Assembly (NCBI GenBank): GCA_031404455.1
Contig: JANNHP010000193.1
Location: forward strand, 1-5,904
Direction: 5' to 3'
Length of the DNA stretch: 5,904 nt
Origin: JANNHP01 sp031404455
GTDB lineage: Bacteria > Planctomycetota > JAJSAM01 > JAJVHW01
Under the pieces are notes generated by a model, which saw nothing but the letters and a program-made list of their open reading frames with translations, did no database searches and was not told the origin of the DNA. Of this stretch, positions 1 to 4,910 are shown one piece after another. The translations under genes were made by a program, and so were the position numbers. Numbering within the stretch: position 1 is the stretch's first letter; each line of letters starts with the position of its first letter.

Positions 1-1329
1 CCGAAGGTCGGCATCCCCCGCGTGCTCGGCGGACCGATCGACGGTTCGCTCGGCTTCCAGAACGGCAACCACTCGATGTTCCTGACGGCGAACAAGAACG
101 GCACCGTGCAGCAGCAGACCATCTACTGCTCGCCCTCGGGCTCGGACTCGACCGGCAACGGCAGCGCCTCGAACCCGTACAAGACTCCGGGCTATGCGAT
201 CGGCCGGGTCTCGTCACAGTCCGGCTCCGCCGACGGCCTGACCGTCTACCTGATGGCCGGCAGCTACTCGTGGGGCCCCCCGCCCTATCCGTATCCCGCG
301 ACGGCGAACCGCTGGATCCGTCTGACGCCCGCCCCGGGCGTGCTGCGCGGCGAAGTGGTGTTCAACTCCTGGGAAGGCGGCGGCTACCGGACGCGTCTCG
401 TCTGCGCCGACGGCGTCACGATCCGCGGCTCGGTGCAGCTCTCGAGCACGGCGCCGCCGTACCTCGCCGACTCGTACCTCTGGGTGAACAACTGCGTCCT
501 GGAAGGCCCGGGCGCGGACATCGACTCGGGCTTCTTCAGCGCGAGCGACTGGGCCGGGACGTACTTCACGGCCTGCGATGTCTCGAAGAACCGCAACGGC
601 ATCCGCTCCGCGACGTTCACGCGTGACTGCTACGTCCACGACATCTCGAGCAGCCCGTTCGGCGCGTCGCCCATGGTCATCAACTCGCGCTGCGAGCGCC
701 GCTACAACTCGACCCAGTTCCACGGCGACATCTTCCACTGGTTCCAGGACTCGAACTCGCTCGAGAACTTCATCATGTACGGCATCCGCGCCGTCGACTT
801 CAACAGCCAGGGCGTCTTCGCGGAAGTCCACAACGGCAACGCCGGCCAGCGCACCTACGTCCAGATGGACAACGTGGCGATGGTCAACGTGCACATGTCG
901 AAGGATGCGAACGACGCCTCCGGAAGCTGGTGGAACCGCAGCACGAACCACCTGCTCATGTGGCACGTCTCGATGCCCGACCAGGTGTTCCGCTGGGGCC
1001 AGTCCACGATGGGCACGACGCTGAAGAACGTGTCGGTCATCGGATCGGTGTTCAAGGCCTTCTCGGTCACCGCCCTTCCGGCGGGCTCCGTGGTGGAGCG
1101 CATGCACTACACGGACCCGACGTACTACCAGGGGATGTACCCCGGCTCGGACGTCACGACGGGCAACCCCGGCTTCGTGAACCCTGCCGCGTTCGACTAC
1201 TCACTGACGTCCACGTCACCGCTGCGCGGTCGCGTGCCGAAGACCCTCACCAACGTCCCGATCGACGCGAGGAACGTCGCGCGGGGAACGCTGACGGCGA
1301 TCGGTGCGTACGCCGGCAGCTCCGAGTAG
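1..1329 (+). CDS. Secreted right-handed parallel beta-helix protein, 5' end outside the window
   Basis: The frame is open from base 1 to the TAG at 1327-1329, so the true start lies upstream; the GTG at 22 is only the first in-window start codon and has no convincing RBS. Counting from that GTG (435 residues), residues 34-61 match the usual opening of secreted beta-helix proteins: IYCSPSGSDSTGNG, then NPYKT. The middle is Asn/Ser/Gly-rich with short strand-like repeats (VTIRGSVQL, NNCVLEG, RDCYVHD, DNVAMVNV). HGDIFHWF at 234-241 resembles the HGD turn found in many pectate-lyase-like helices. The end is typical: GNPGFVNPAAFDYSLTS at 381-397, then PID(x)R(x)nIGAY near 413-430. Such proteins usually bind or cleave polysaccharide outside the cell or in the envelope. 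No catalytic residues can be assigned by eye, so the substrate and even enzymatic activity are unknown. Six cysteines are scattered through it. The family call is fairly secure; the function is not. Confidence 0.8.
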   Translation, partial: PKVGIPRVLGGPIDGSLGFQNGNHSMFLTANKNGTVQQQTIYCSPSGSDSTGNGSASNPYKTPGYAIGRVSSQSGSADGLTVYLMAGSYSWGPPPYPYPATANRWIRLTPAPGVLRGEVVFNSWEGGGYRTRLVCADGVTIRGSVQLSSTAPPYLADSYLWVNNCVLEGPGADIDSGFFSASDWAGTYFTACDVSKNRNGIRSATFTRDCYVHDISSSPFGASPMVINSRCERRYNSTQFHGDIFHWFQDSNSLENFIMYGIRAVDFNSQGVFAEVHNGNAGQRTYVQMDNVAMVNVHMSKDANDASGSWWNRSTNHLLMWHVSMPDQVFRWGQSTMGTTLKNVSVIGSVFKAFSVTALPAGSVVERMHYTDPTYYQGMYPGSDVTTGNPGFVNPAAFDYSLTSTSPLRGRVPKTLTNVPIDARNVARGTLTAIGAYAGSSE

Positions 1330-1353
1330 AAATCCTGAGTCGGTGAAGTAAGC

Positions 1354-1386
1354 AGGCGCCGGGACCGGTCGCGTGTCCCGGCGCCT
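1354..1386 (+). terminator. Perfect 12-bp hairpin after the beta-helix gene
   Basis: The arms at 1354-1365 (AGGCGCCGGGAC) and 1375-1386 are exact reverse complements, with a 9-base loop. The hairpin begins 25 bases after the beta-helix stop codon and is very GC-rich. No T-run follows directly, so it is a terminator-like or transcript-end stem rather than a textbook intrinsic terminator. A smaller stem (GTCGTC/GACGAC, 1413-1418 and 1422-1427, 3-base loop) lies just downstream, and TATTTT follows it at 1432-1437; it could act as a second stop. Confidence 0.6.
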
Positions 1387-1450
1387 CGATTCCAGGGGTC
1401 GGGCGGGATGCAGTCGTCCTCGACGACGCGGTATTTTCGGGCCTGCGCAA

Positions 1451-1476
1451 GGAACTCCCCGCGTCGTAGTGTCATG
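1451..1476 (+). promoter_or_regulatory. Candidate ECF-type promoter of the sigma/anti-sigma operon
   Basis: GGAACT at 1451-1456 matches the -35 element used by many ECF sigma factors. GTCATG starts 15 bases after GGAAC, at 1471, and could be the -10 region. A transcript starting near 1480 would carry a short leader with the AGGAGG at 1495-1500. ECF sigma genes often transcribe themselves from such promoters, so autoregulation is plausible. The spacing is a little short and only one copy is seen in the window, so this is a candidate only. Confidence 0.35.
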
Positions 1477-1494
1477 TGGGCGGAGACCCTTCCG

Positions 1495-1500
1495 AGGAGG
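1495..1500 (+). promoter_or_regulatory. Strong Shine-Dalgarno, AGGAGG, aimed at an out-of-frame ATG
   Basis: AGGAGG sits 8 bases before the ATG at 1509, which is ideal spacing. That ATG is not in the sigma reading frame. The first in-frame GTG (1523) is 22 bases from the AGGAGG, too far for direct use. The site therefore decides how the sigma start should be read: through a mini-ORF with coupling, from a weaker internal start, or after a frameshift in the sequence. Confidence 0.55.
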
Positions 1501-1508
1501 ATCGCAGA

Positions 1509-1547
1509 ATGTCGCGGGCAGGGTGGCTGACACCGGGCGCCGATTGA
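1509..1547 (+). CDS. 12-codon mini-ORF (MSRAGWLTPGAD), possible leader peptide
   Basis: The ATG at 1509 follows a near-ideal AGGAGG and reads 12 codons to the TGA at 1545-1547. This stop overlaps a TTG codon (1544-1546) in the sigma frame, giving a TTGA junction of the kind used in translational coupling. Two readings are possible: a real leader peptide that couples or tunes sigma translation, or the true N-terminus of the sigma factor displaced by a one-base indel between about 1510 and 1547. The peptide has no recognisable function. Existence as a separate gene is uncertain. Confidence 0.25.
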   Translation: MSRAGWLTPGAD

Positions 1548-2158
1548 CCTCGTCCGCGACCTCCGCGGAAACGTCCGGTCCCCGGCCGCTCGGCGCGGCG
1601 GGAGCGGCGGTGCCGTCCCCCGGTCCCGGCGACTTCGCCTCCTTCTTCCACGCACACCGAGATGCCATCCACCGACTCCTCCACCGTCTCACCCGGAACG
1701 CGGCCGACGCGGACGACCTCCTCCAGGAGACGTTCCTCACCGCGTGGAAGAAGCGCGGGCAGTTCGACGGCCGGGGCAGCGCGGAAGGGTGGCTCCGGCG
1801 GACCGCGTTCCGCCTCTACCTCAACCAGCGGACGAAGTCGAAGCGGCGCACGTCGCTCGCCGACGCGCGCAGCCTCGCGAAGGACGGCAGCGTCCCAGCG
1901 GGCGAGCACGCCGTGGACGACCGCGAGGCCACGTCGTTCCTCCTCTCGCGCATCGCGGAGGCGCTCGACGACCTCCCCGACGAACCCCGCGAGGCGTTCG
2001 TCCTCTTCCGGTTCGAGGGCATGACGTGCGCGCAGATCGCGGAGACCACCGGCGTCCCGGCGAAGACCGTCGAGACGCGCCTGCGCCGCGCGACCGAACT
2101 GCTCGCGCAAAGCGTCGCGAAGTACCGGGACCACCTGCCGGGGAGTCCGGGCCGATGA
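1523..2158 (+). CDS. ECF-family RNA polymerase sigma factor
   Basis: Extracytoplasmic-function sigma factor that would direct RNA polymerase to a dedicated promoter set. Numbering from the GTG at 1523 (211 residues): region 2 spans about 38-110, with the core-binding helix DADDLLQETFLTAW at 62-75 followed by the basic -10-recognition part (WLRRTAFRLYLNQR). A linker covers about 111-143. Region 4 spans about 144-201, with LPDEPREAFVLFRFEG and the -35-binding helix-turn-helix (MTCAQIAETTGVPAKTVETR) at 167-186. The length suits the two-domain ECF type. The start is unsettled: GTG 1523, TTG 1544 (overlapping the mini-ORF stop) and GTG 1610 (GGGAG 5 bases upstream, 182 residues) all keep both domains. 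High third-position GC begins near 1547, which favours a start before 1610. The stop overlaps the next gene by ATGA, so sigma and its regulator are probably translated in a coupled way. Confidence 0.9.
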   Translation: MADTGRRLTSSATSAETSGPRPLGAAGAAVPSPGPGDFASFFHAHRDAIHRLLHRLTRNAADADDLLQETFLTAWKKRGQFDGRGSAEGWLRRTAFRLYLNQRTKSKRRTSLADARSLAKDGSVPAGEHAVDDREATSFLLSRIAEALDDLPDEPREAFVLFRFEGMTCAQIAETTGVPAKTVETRLRRATELLAQSVAKYRDHLPGSPGR

Positions 2159-3297
2159 GCGACCGCACGCCGTTCGACGACATCCGCGACCTCGCCGAGG
2201 GCACGCTCGACGCCGCCGCGGCGGCGCAGATCCGCGCGCGCATCGAGTCCGACCCGGCACTGCGCGCCGACTTCGACGCATACGCCGCGGTCCACGCCTT
2301 CACCGCGCCGGCCGTCGCCCCCGTGGCCGCGTCGTCGCTGACGTTCGAACGGATCGATGCCGCGCGCCGCGCCGCCCGCGTGCGGCGGATGCGACCCTGG
2401 CTCGCCGCCGCCGCCTCCCTGCTGGTCGTCGCGGCCGGCGCCTTCGCGTGGCACCACCACATGCCGCGCACGGTCGTGCTCCGCTCGATCCCTCTCGACG
2501 TCGCCGCCGCCGCGATCGACGACGCCGCCCCCATCGGCGACGTCGTCCCCGCGCTGCTCGCCGACTGGCGTCCCACGCGCGACGGCGCGGTGAACTGGAT
2601 CCCGTCGATCGAGGAGGGCCGCGAGGTCGCGCGGGCGACGAACCGTCCCATGTTCCTCTGGATCTACCACCCCGAATGCCCCTACTGCATCGAGTGGGAC
2701 AGGAAGGCGTTCCGCGACCCCGAGGTCTGCGCCGCCGCCGCCGAATTCGTCCCGGTCCGCGTGGACGTGATGAAGGCGCCGCCCGGGCTCGAGAAGTACC
2801 TCGGCGACGACATGATGGCGAACTGGCCGTACCTCGGCGTGATGTCCGCCGACGAGAAGGAGCGCGTGGATTTCCCCGGGATGAAGGGAACCGCCGCGAT
2901 CCGCGATCACCTCGCGAAGGCGCTCGCCACGCAGGCGAAGCTCGGCGCCGCGGTCTCGTGGGACATCGCCGCCGGCATGGCGCGCGCGGACGCGGCGCGG
3001 GCCGCGGACGACGTCGCGGCGGAGTTCCGCGAACTCGCCGCCGTCCGCGACGCGGAGATGGGCGGCGCGATGAAGACGTCCGCCGCGAAGAGGATCGACG
3101 CGATCGCCGCGAACGCGTCGGCGGCGCTCTTGGATGCGAAGTCTCTCGCCGCGACCGACGAAGAGGCCGGCGCGCGCAGATTGTCCGAAGCTGCGGAGAG
3201 GTTCCGCGGCACTCCCTACGGACTTGACCTGGCCGTGGTGGAGCAGGAGCTGCGCGCGACCGGCCGTTTCCCGGTGCTGGAGACGGCGGCGAAGTAA
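2155..3297 (+). CDS. Membrane anti-sigma factor fused to a periplasmic thioredoxin-fold (CPYC) domain
   Basis: Encodes 380 residues. The start ATG overlaps the sigma stop (ATGA), with GGGGAG 9 bases upstream. Residues 1-50 (DIRDLAEGTLDAAAAAQIRARIES...) resemble the short helical head of anti-sigma factors that clamp ECF sigma factors; no HxxxCxxC zinc motif is present. An Arg-rich stretch (71-80, RRAARVRRMR) precedes one hydrophobic helix at about 81-99, so the head should be cytoplasmic and the rest periplasmic. Three histidines (100-102) follow the helix. Residues 148-255 form a thioredoxin-like domain of the Thioredoxin_7/DsbD-gamma kind: an approach helix EEGREVARATNRP, strand MFLWIY, then C175-P-Y-C178, WDRKAFRDPEV, and a WP at 224-225 where the cis-proline is expected. 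C192 is a third cysteine. Residues 256-355 are Ala-rich and helical, with no recognised family. The sigma neighbour and gene order support the anti-sigma role; redox control of sigma release is inference. Confidence 0.8.
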   Translation: MSDRTPFDDIRDLAEGTLDAAAAAQIRARIESDPALRADFDAYAAVHAFTAPAVAPVAASSLTFERIDAARRAARVRRMRPWLAAAASLLVVAAGAFAWHHHMPRTVVLRSIPLDVAAAAIDDAAPIGDVVPALLADWRPTRDGAVNWIPSIEEGREVARATNRPMFLWIYHPECPYCIEWDRKAFRDPEVCAAAAEFVPVRVDVMKAPPGLEKYLGDDMMANWPYLGVMSADEKERVDFPGMKGTAAIRDHLAKALATQAKLGAAVSWDIAAGMARADAARAADDVAAEFRELAAVRDAEMGGAMKTSAAKRIDAIAANASAALLDAKSLAATDEEAGARRLSEAAERFRGTPYGLDLAVVEQELRATGRFPVLETAAK

Positions 3298-3583
3298 TGA
3301 CACGGGCCATCAGACAACGACAGACGAGAAGCGTTCGTAGGAGGCACGGCACGGCCCGCAATGCCCTGATAGAGGCTCGTGTCGCGACTTCGAAGTAGCG
3401 AGGGAGTCCGGGGACGGTAAGGCAATCCAACGGAACAGTGTCCAGCCCCGCGGAAACCACCCGCGACCGGCTCCCTCGTGAACCCGAGCCCATCGTTCTC
3501 GGGGCGTCCCGTCCTTCAAAATCCCAGAGTCCCGCCGCGTCTCGCGCTGTCTTCCCCGATGACCAGGTCGATGGAGGAGACGC
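3298..3583 (+). other. Non-coding gap between the sigma operon and the small cysteine-protein gene
   Basis: This 286-base stretch has no convincing gene. It holds a long-range stem (3399-3478, listed separately). An AT-richer patch around 3515-3522 (TTCAAAAT) might be part of a promoter for the downstream pair, but no matching -35 is clear. The downstream RBS, GGAGG at 3573-3577, ends 6 bases before the ATG at 3584. Confidence 0.5.
3399..3478. repeat. Long-range inverted repeat, possible structured RNA
   Basis: CGAGGGAG at 3399-3406, a single unpaired T, then CCGG at 3408-3411 pair with CCGG at 3467-3470 and CTCCCTCG at 3471-3478: 12 base pairs with one bulge. The 55 bases enclosed contain an inner hairpin (CGCGG 3449-3453 with CCGCG 3461-3465, 7-base loop) and a weak GGAC/GTCC pairing (3412-3415 with 3440-3443). 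CGGGG at 3409-3413 could instead pair with CCCCG at 3446-3450, so alternative folds exist. It may be a transcript end for the sigma operon or a leader element for the next pair; I recognise no known RNA family. Confidence 0.35.
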
Positions 3584-3796
3584 ATGAAGAAGACGCTGAT
3601 GTGGGTCGCGCTCGCCGCGGCCGCCTTGCCCGCCGTCGCGGGCGAGACGTGCGAAGGGTTCTCCTGCGCCAACGAGTGCCCGCTCGCGCAGCAGGCGAAC
3701 ACCCGCCGTTCGAACGGCCGCGAGGCGATGTCCGTCTCGGCCTCGCTCCGGACCACGCTCGCCGCCCAGGTCGAGCGCAACCTGGCGAGGATCTGA
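3584..3796 (+). CDS. Small secreted protein with three clustered cysteines
   Basis: Encodes 70 residues, from an ATG with GGAGG 6 bases upstream. Residues 1-19 form a clear signal peptide: MKK, a hydrophobic core (LMWVALAAAALP), and an AVA cleavage site before GE. The mature part of about 51 residues starts with C23, C28 and C32 (CxxxxCxxxC, ETCEGFSCANECP), followed by a charged, Ser/Thr/Arg-rich tail ending in an amphipathic stretch (LRTTLAAQVERNLARI). I do not recognise the family. The odd number of cysteines near the N-terminus suggests metal binding or a disulfide to a partner once exported. No lipobox is seen. It lies 2 bases before the TPR gene and is probably cotranscribed with it, and it is near a periplasmic thioredoxin-like anti-sigma factor, so a redox-partner role is possible but unproven. 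Confidence 0.7.
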   Translation: MKKTLMWVALAAAALPAVAGETCEGFSCANECPLAQQANTRRSNGREAMSVSASLRTTLAAQVERNLARI

Positions 3797-3798
3797 CC

Positions 3799-4647
3799 GT
3801 GCGGGTCGCACTTGCCGTCCCGTTGGTCTTCGTCGCTTCGGCGCTCGCCATGGCTGGCGGTCCGCTCGACGCGGCGATCGAGGCGTTCCGGCAGGGCGAC
3901 TACGCGAAGACGGTCGAGCTCGCGTCGTCGGTGAAGGCCGGCGACGCGGCCCGGCCGAAGGCCGCGTATCTCGCCGGCGAGGCGGGCCTCGCCCTCGCCC
4001 GTTTCGACGACGCGGAGAAGTTGTTCCGCGAGGTGCTCGCGAAGAAGACGGACAGCGTCCCCGCCCTCGTCGGCCTCGGCCGAGCGCAGACGGGGAAGGG
4101 TTCGGCCGACGACGCGATCGTCACGCTGGAGAAGGCCGCCAAGCTCGACGCGAAGGACGTCGGCGCGCGCCGCTCGCTCGGCGAGGCGCGCTTCGCGAAG
4201 GGCGATCTCGAGAAGGCGAAGACCGATCTCGAATCGGCCGTGAAGCTCGACCCGAAGGACCCTCTCTCCGCGCGGTCGCTCGTCGACGTCGACCTGAAAG
4301 CCGAGAAGCCCGACCTCGCCGCGAAGGAGGCCGACCGCTTCGCGAAGGCGGTGCCCGAGAGCCCCATGGGCCACTTCCTGCGCGGGCTCGTCCTCGACCG
4401 GAAGGGCGAGCACCGGGACGCGATCGAGGCCTACGAGAAGGCGATCGCGAAGGACGACAAGTTCCTCGACGCGCACAAGAACCTGGCCATCCTCTGCATC
4501 GCGCAGAGCAACTCGTACCAGGACCGAGCGCGCGTGAAGAAGTCGTTCGAGCACTTCGAGCGCTACTTCGCCTTGGGCGGCAAGGACGAGGAGCTGAAGA
4601 AGACGTACGAGACGATCAAGGAAGTCCTCGCGCCGTACATGAAGTGA
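3799..4647 (+). CDS. Exported tetratricopeptide-repeat (TPR) protein
   Basis: Encodes 282 residues from a GTG 2 bases after the previous stop, with GAGG 8 bases upstream. This start is chosen because it gives a signal peptide directly (residues 1-19, MRVALAVPLVFVASALAMA, cleavage before GG); extending the frame upstream would overlap the small secreted-protein gene. The rest is TPR repeats with a 34-residue period: about 22-53, 54-87, 88-121, 122-155, 156-189, 190-223 and 224-261, most with the AxxxLGxAxxxxGxxxxAxxxxxxAxxLDPKD pattern; the clearest are at 122-155 and 190-223. TPR arrays are protein-binding scaffolds with no catalytic activity of their own, here in the periplasm or at the cell surface. 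It is Lys/Glu/Asp-rich and has one cysteine (C233). Its partner is unknown; the adjacent small cysteine protein is an obvious candidate. Confidence 0.87.
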   Translation: MRVALAVPLVFVASALAMAGGPLDAAIEAFRQGDYAKTVELASSVKAGDAARPKAAYLAGEAGLALARFDDAEKLFREVLAKKTDSVPALVGLGRAQTGKGSADDAIVTLEKAAKLDAKDVGARRSLGEARFAKGDLEKAKTDLESAVKLDPKDPLSARSLVDVDLKAEKPDLAAKEADRFAKAVPESPMGHFLRGLVLDRKGEHRDAIEAYEKAIAKDDKFLDAHKNLAILCIAQSNSYQDRARVKKSFEHFERYFALGGKDEELKKTYETIKEVLAPYMK

Positions 4648-4658
4648 TCCCGCGCTCT

Positions 4659-4695
4659 CGCAGCGGCTGCATCCCCGCGGCATGCAGCCGCTGCG
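4659..4695 (+). terminator. Perfect 14-bp hairpin after the TPR gene
   Basis: The arms at 4659-4672 (CGCAGCGGCTGCAT) and 4682-4695 are exact reverse complements with a 9-base loop. The hairpin starts 11 bases after the TPR stop codon, so it probably ends the small-protein/TPR transcript. No T-run follows. Confidence 0.65.
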
Positions 4696-4731
4696 CTTCG
4701 CACCGCTCCTCGCGGACCGGCTCACGACGCT

Positions 4732-4827
4732 GATGGCCTCGGACGTCGACTGAAGATTGCTGAAGTCAACGGTGTCCCGGAAGGCGAACCCGACGACTGA
4801 ATCCTGGAACGGTATGTCGTGAAGTAG
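4732..4827 (+). pseudogene. Possible decayed 3' end of a gene, interrupted by TGA
   Basis: In one frame this reads DGLGRRLKIAEVNGVPEGEPDD, then a TGA at 4798-4800, then ILERYVVK and a TAG at 4825-4827. If the TGA had been TGG, the end would read DDWILERYVVK, which looks like an ordinary protein C-terminus. A hairpin begins about 15 bases later, as at other gene ends in this window. A second frame from 4682 also reads cleanly for 23 codons (MQPLRFAPLLADRLTTL...) to a TGA at 4751-4753, so remains of one gene may be split between frames. The stretch is short and chance is possible; I recognise no family. Confidence 0.2.
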
Positions 4828-4841
4828 CCCTGCCTCGTCGT

Positions 4842-4876
4842 GGGGATCGAGGGTTCCGTCGCGCCCCTCGATCCTC
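4842..4876 (+). terminator. Hairpin upstream of the aldehyde dehydrogenase gene
   Basis: GGATCGAGGG at 4844-4853 pairs perfectly with 4865-4874 around an 11-base loop, and can extend by one G-T and one G-C pair to 4842/4876. It lies 35 bases before the dehydrogenase start. It may end transcription entering from upstream, which would insulate the dehydrogenase gene; no T-run follows. Confidence 0.45.
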
Positions 4877-4897
4877 CGGCGCCCCCCGCCTCCGCCG

Positions 4898-4903
4898 TAG
4901 ACT
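4898..4903 (+). promoter_or_regulatory. -10-like hexamer TAGACT, possible leaderless start for the dehydrogenase gene
   Basis: TAGACT (fits TAnnnT) lies exactly 7 bases before the ATG at 4911. No purine-rich Shine-Dalgarno is present in the preceding 20 bases. This arrangement is the one seen in leaderless genes, where transcription begins at or next to the A of the ATG. No -35 element is clear about 17 bases upstream. Confidence 0.35.
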
Positions 4904-4910
4904 TGCGCGC

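Noticed and set aside
1373..1522. Extension of the sigma gene to the GTG at 1373
   Set aside because: That start lies in the loop and second arm of the perfect hairpin after the beta-helix gene and upstream of the promoter candidate; the added residues are Arg-rich, composition-driven and outside any sigma domain.
1744..2154. Extension of the anti-sigma frame upstream of 2155
   Set aside because: It would overlap the sigma gene almost completely and reads as an Arg/Pro-rich shadow; the ATGA overlap with an RBS at 2140-2145 gives a natural start.
3297..3398. 33-codon frame starting at an ATGA overlap with the anti-sigma stop
   Set aside because: No RBS of its own, many Arg residues, no recognisable motif and codon use unlike the real genes; probably chance.
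3432..3456. Second ECF promoter candidate starting with GGAAC at 3432
   Set aside because: No GTC or TC-type -10 lies 15-17 bases downstream, and the site falls inside the long-range stem, over 100 bases from the next start codon.
3511..3525. tRNA T-loop-like TTCAAAA near 3515
   Set aside because: The flanking bases do not form a T-stem, and no acceptor or anticodon arms can be drawn.
3478..3798. Extension of the TPR frame to the GTG at 3478
   Set aside because: It overlaps the small secreted-protein gene in another frame, has an Arg-rich shadow composition and would bury the signal peptide that starts at 3799.
4798..4800. TGA read as tryptophan in a recoded genome
   Set aside because: The sigma, small-protein and TPR genes all end naturally at TGA, and Trp is encoded by TGG in the clear genes, so the standard bacterial code applies.
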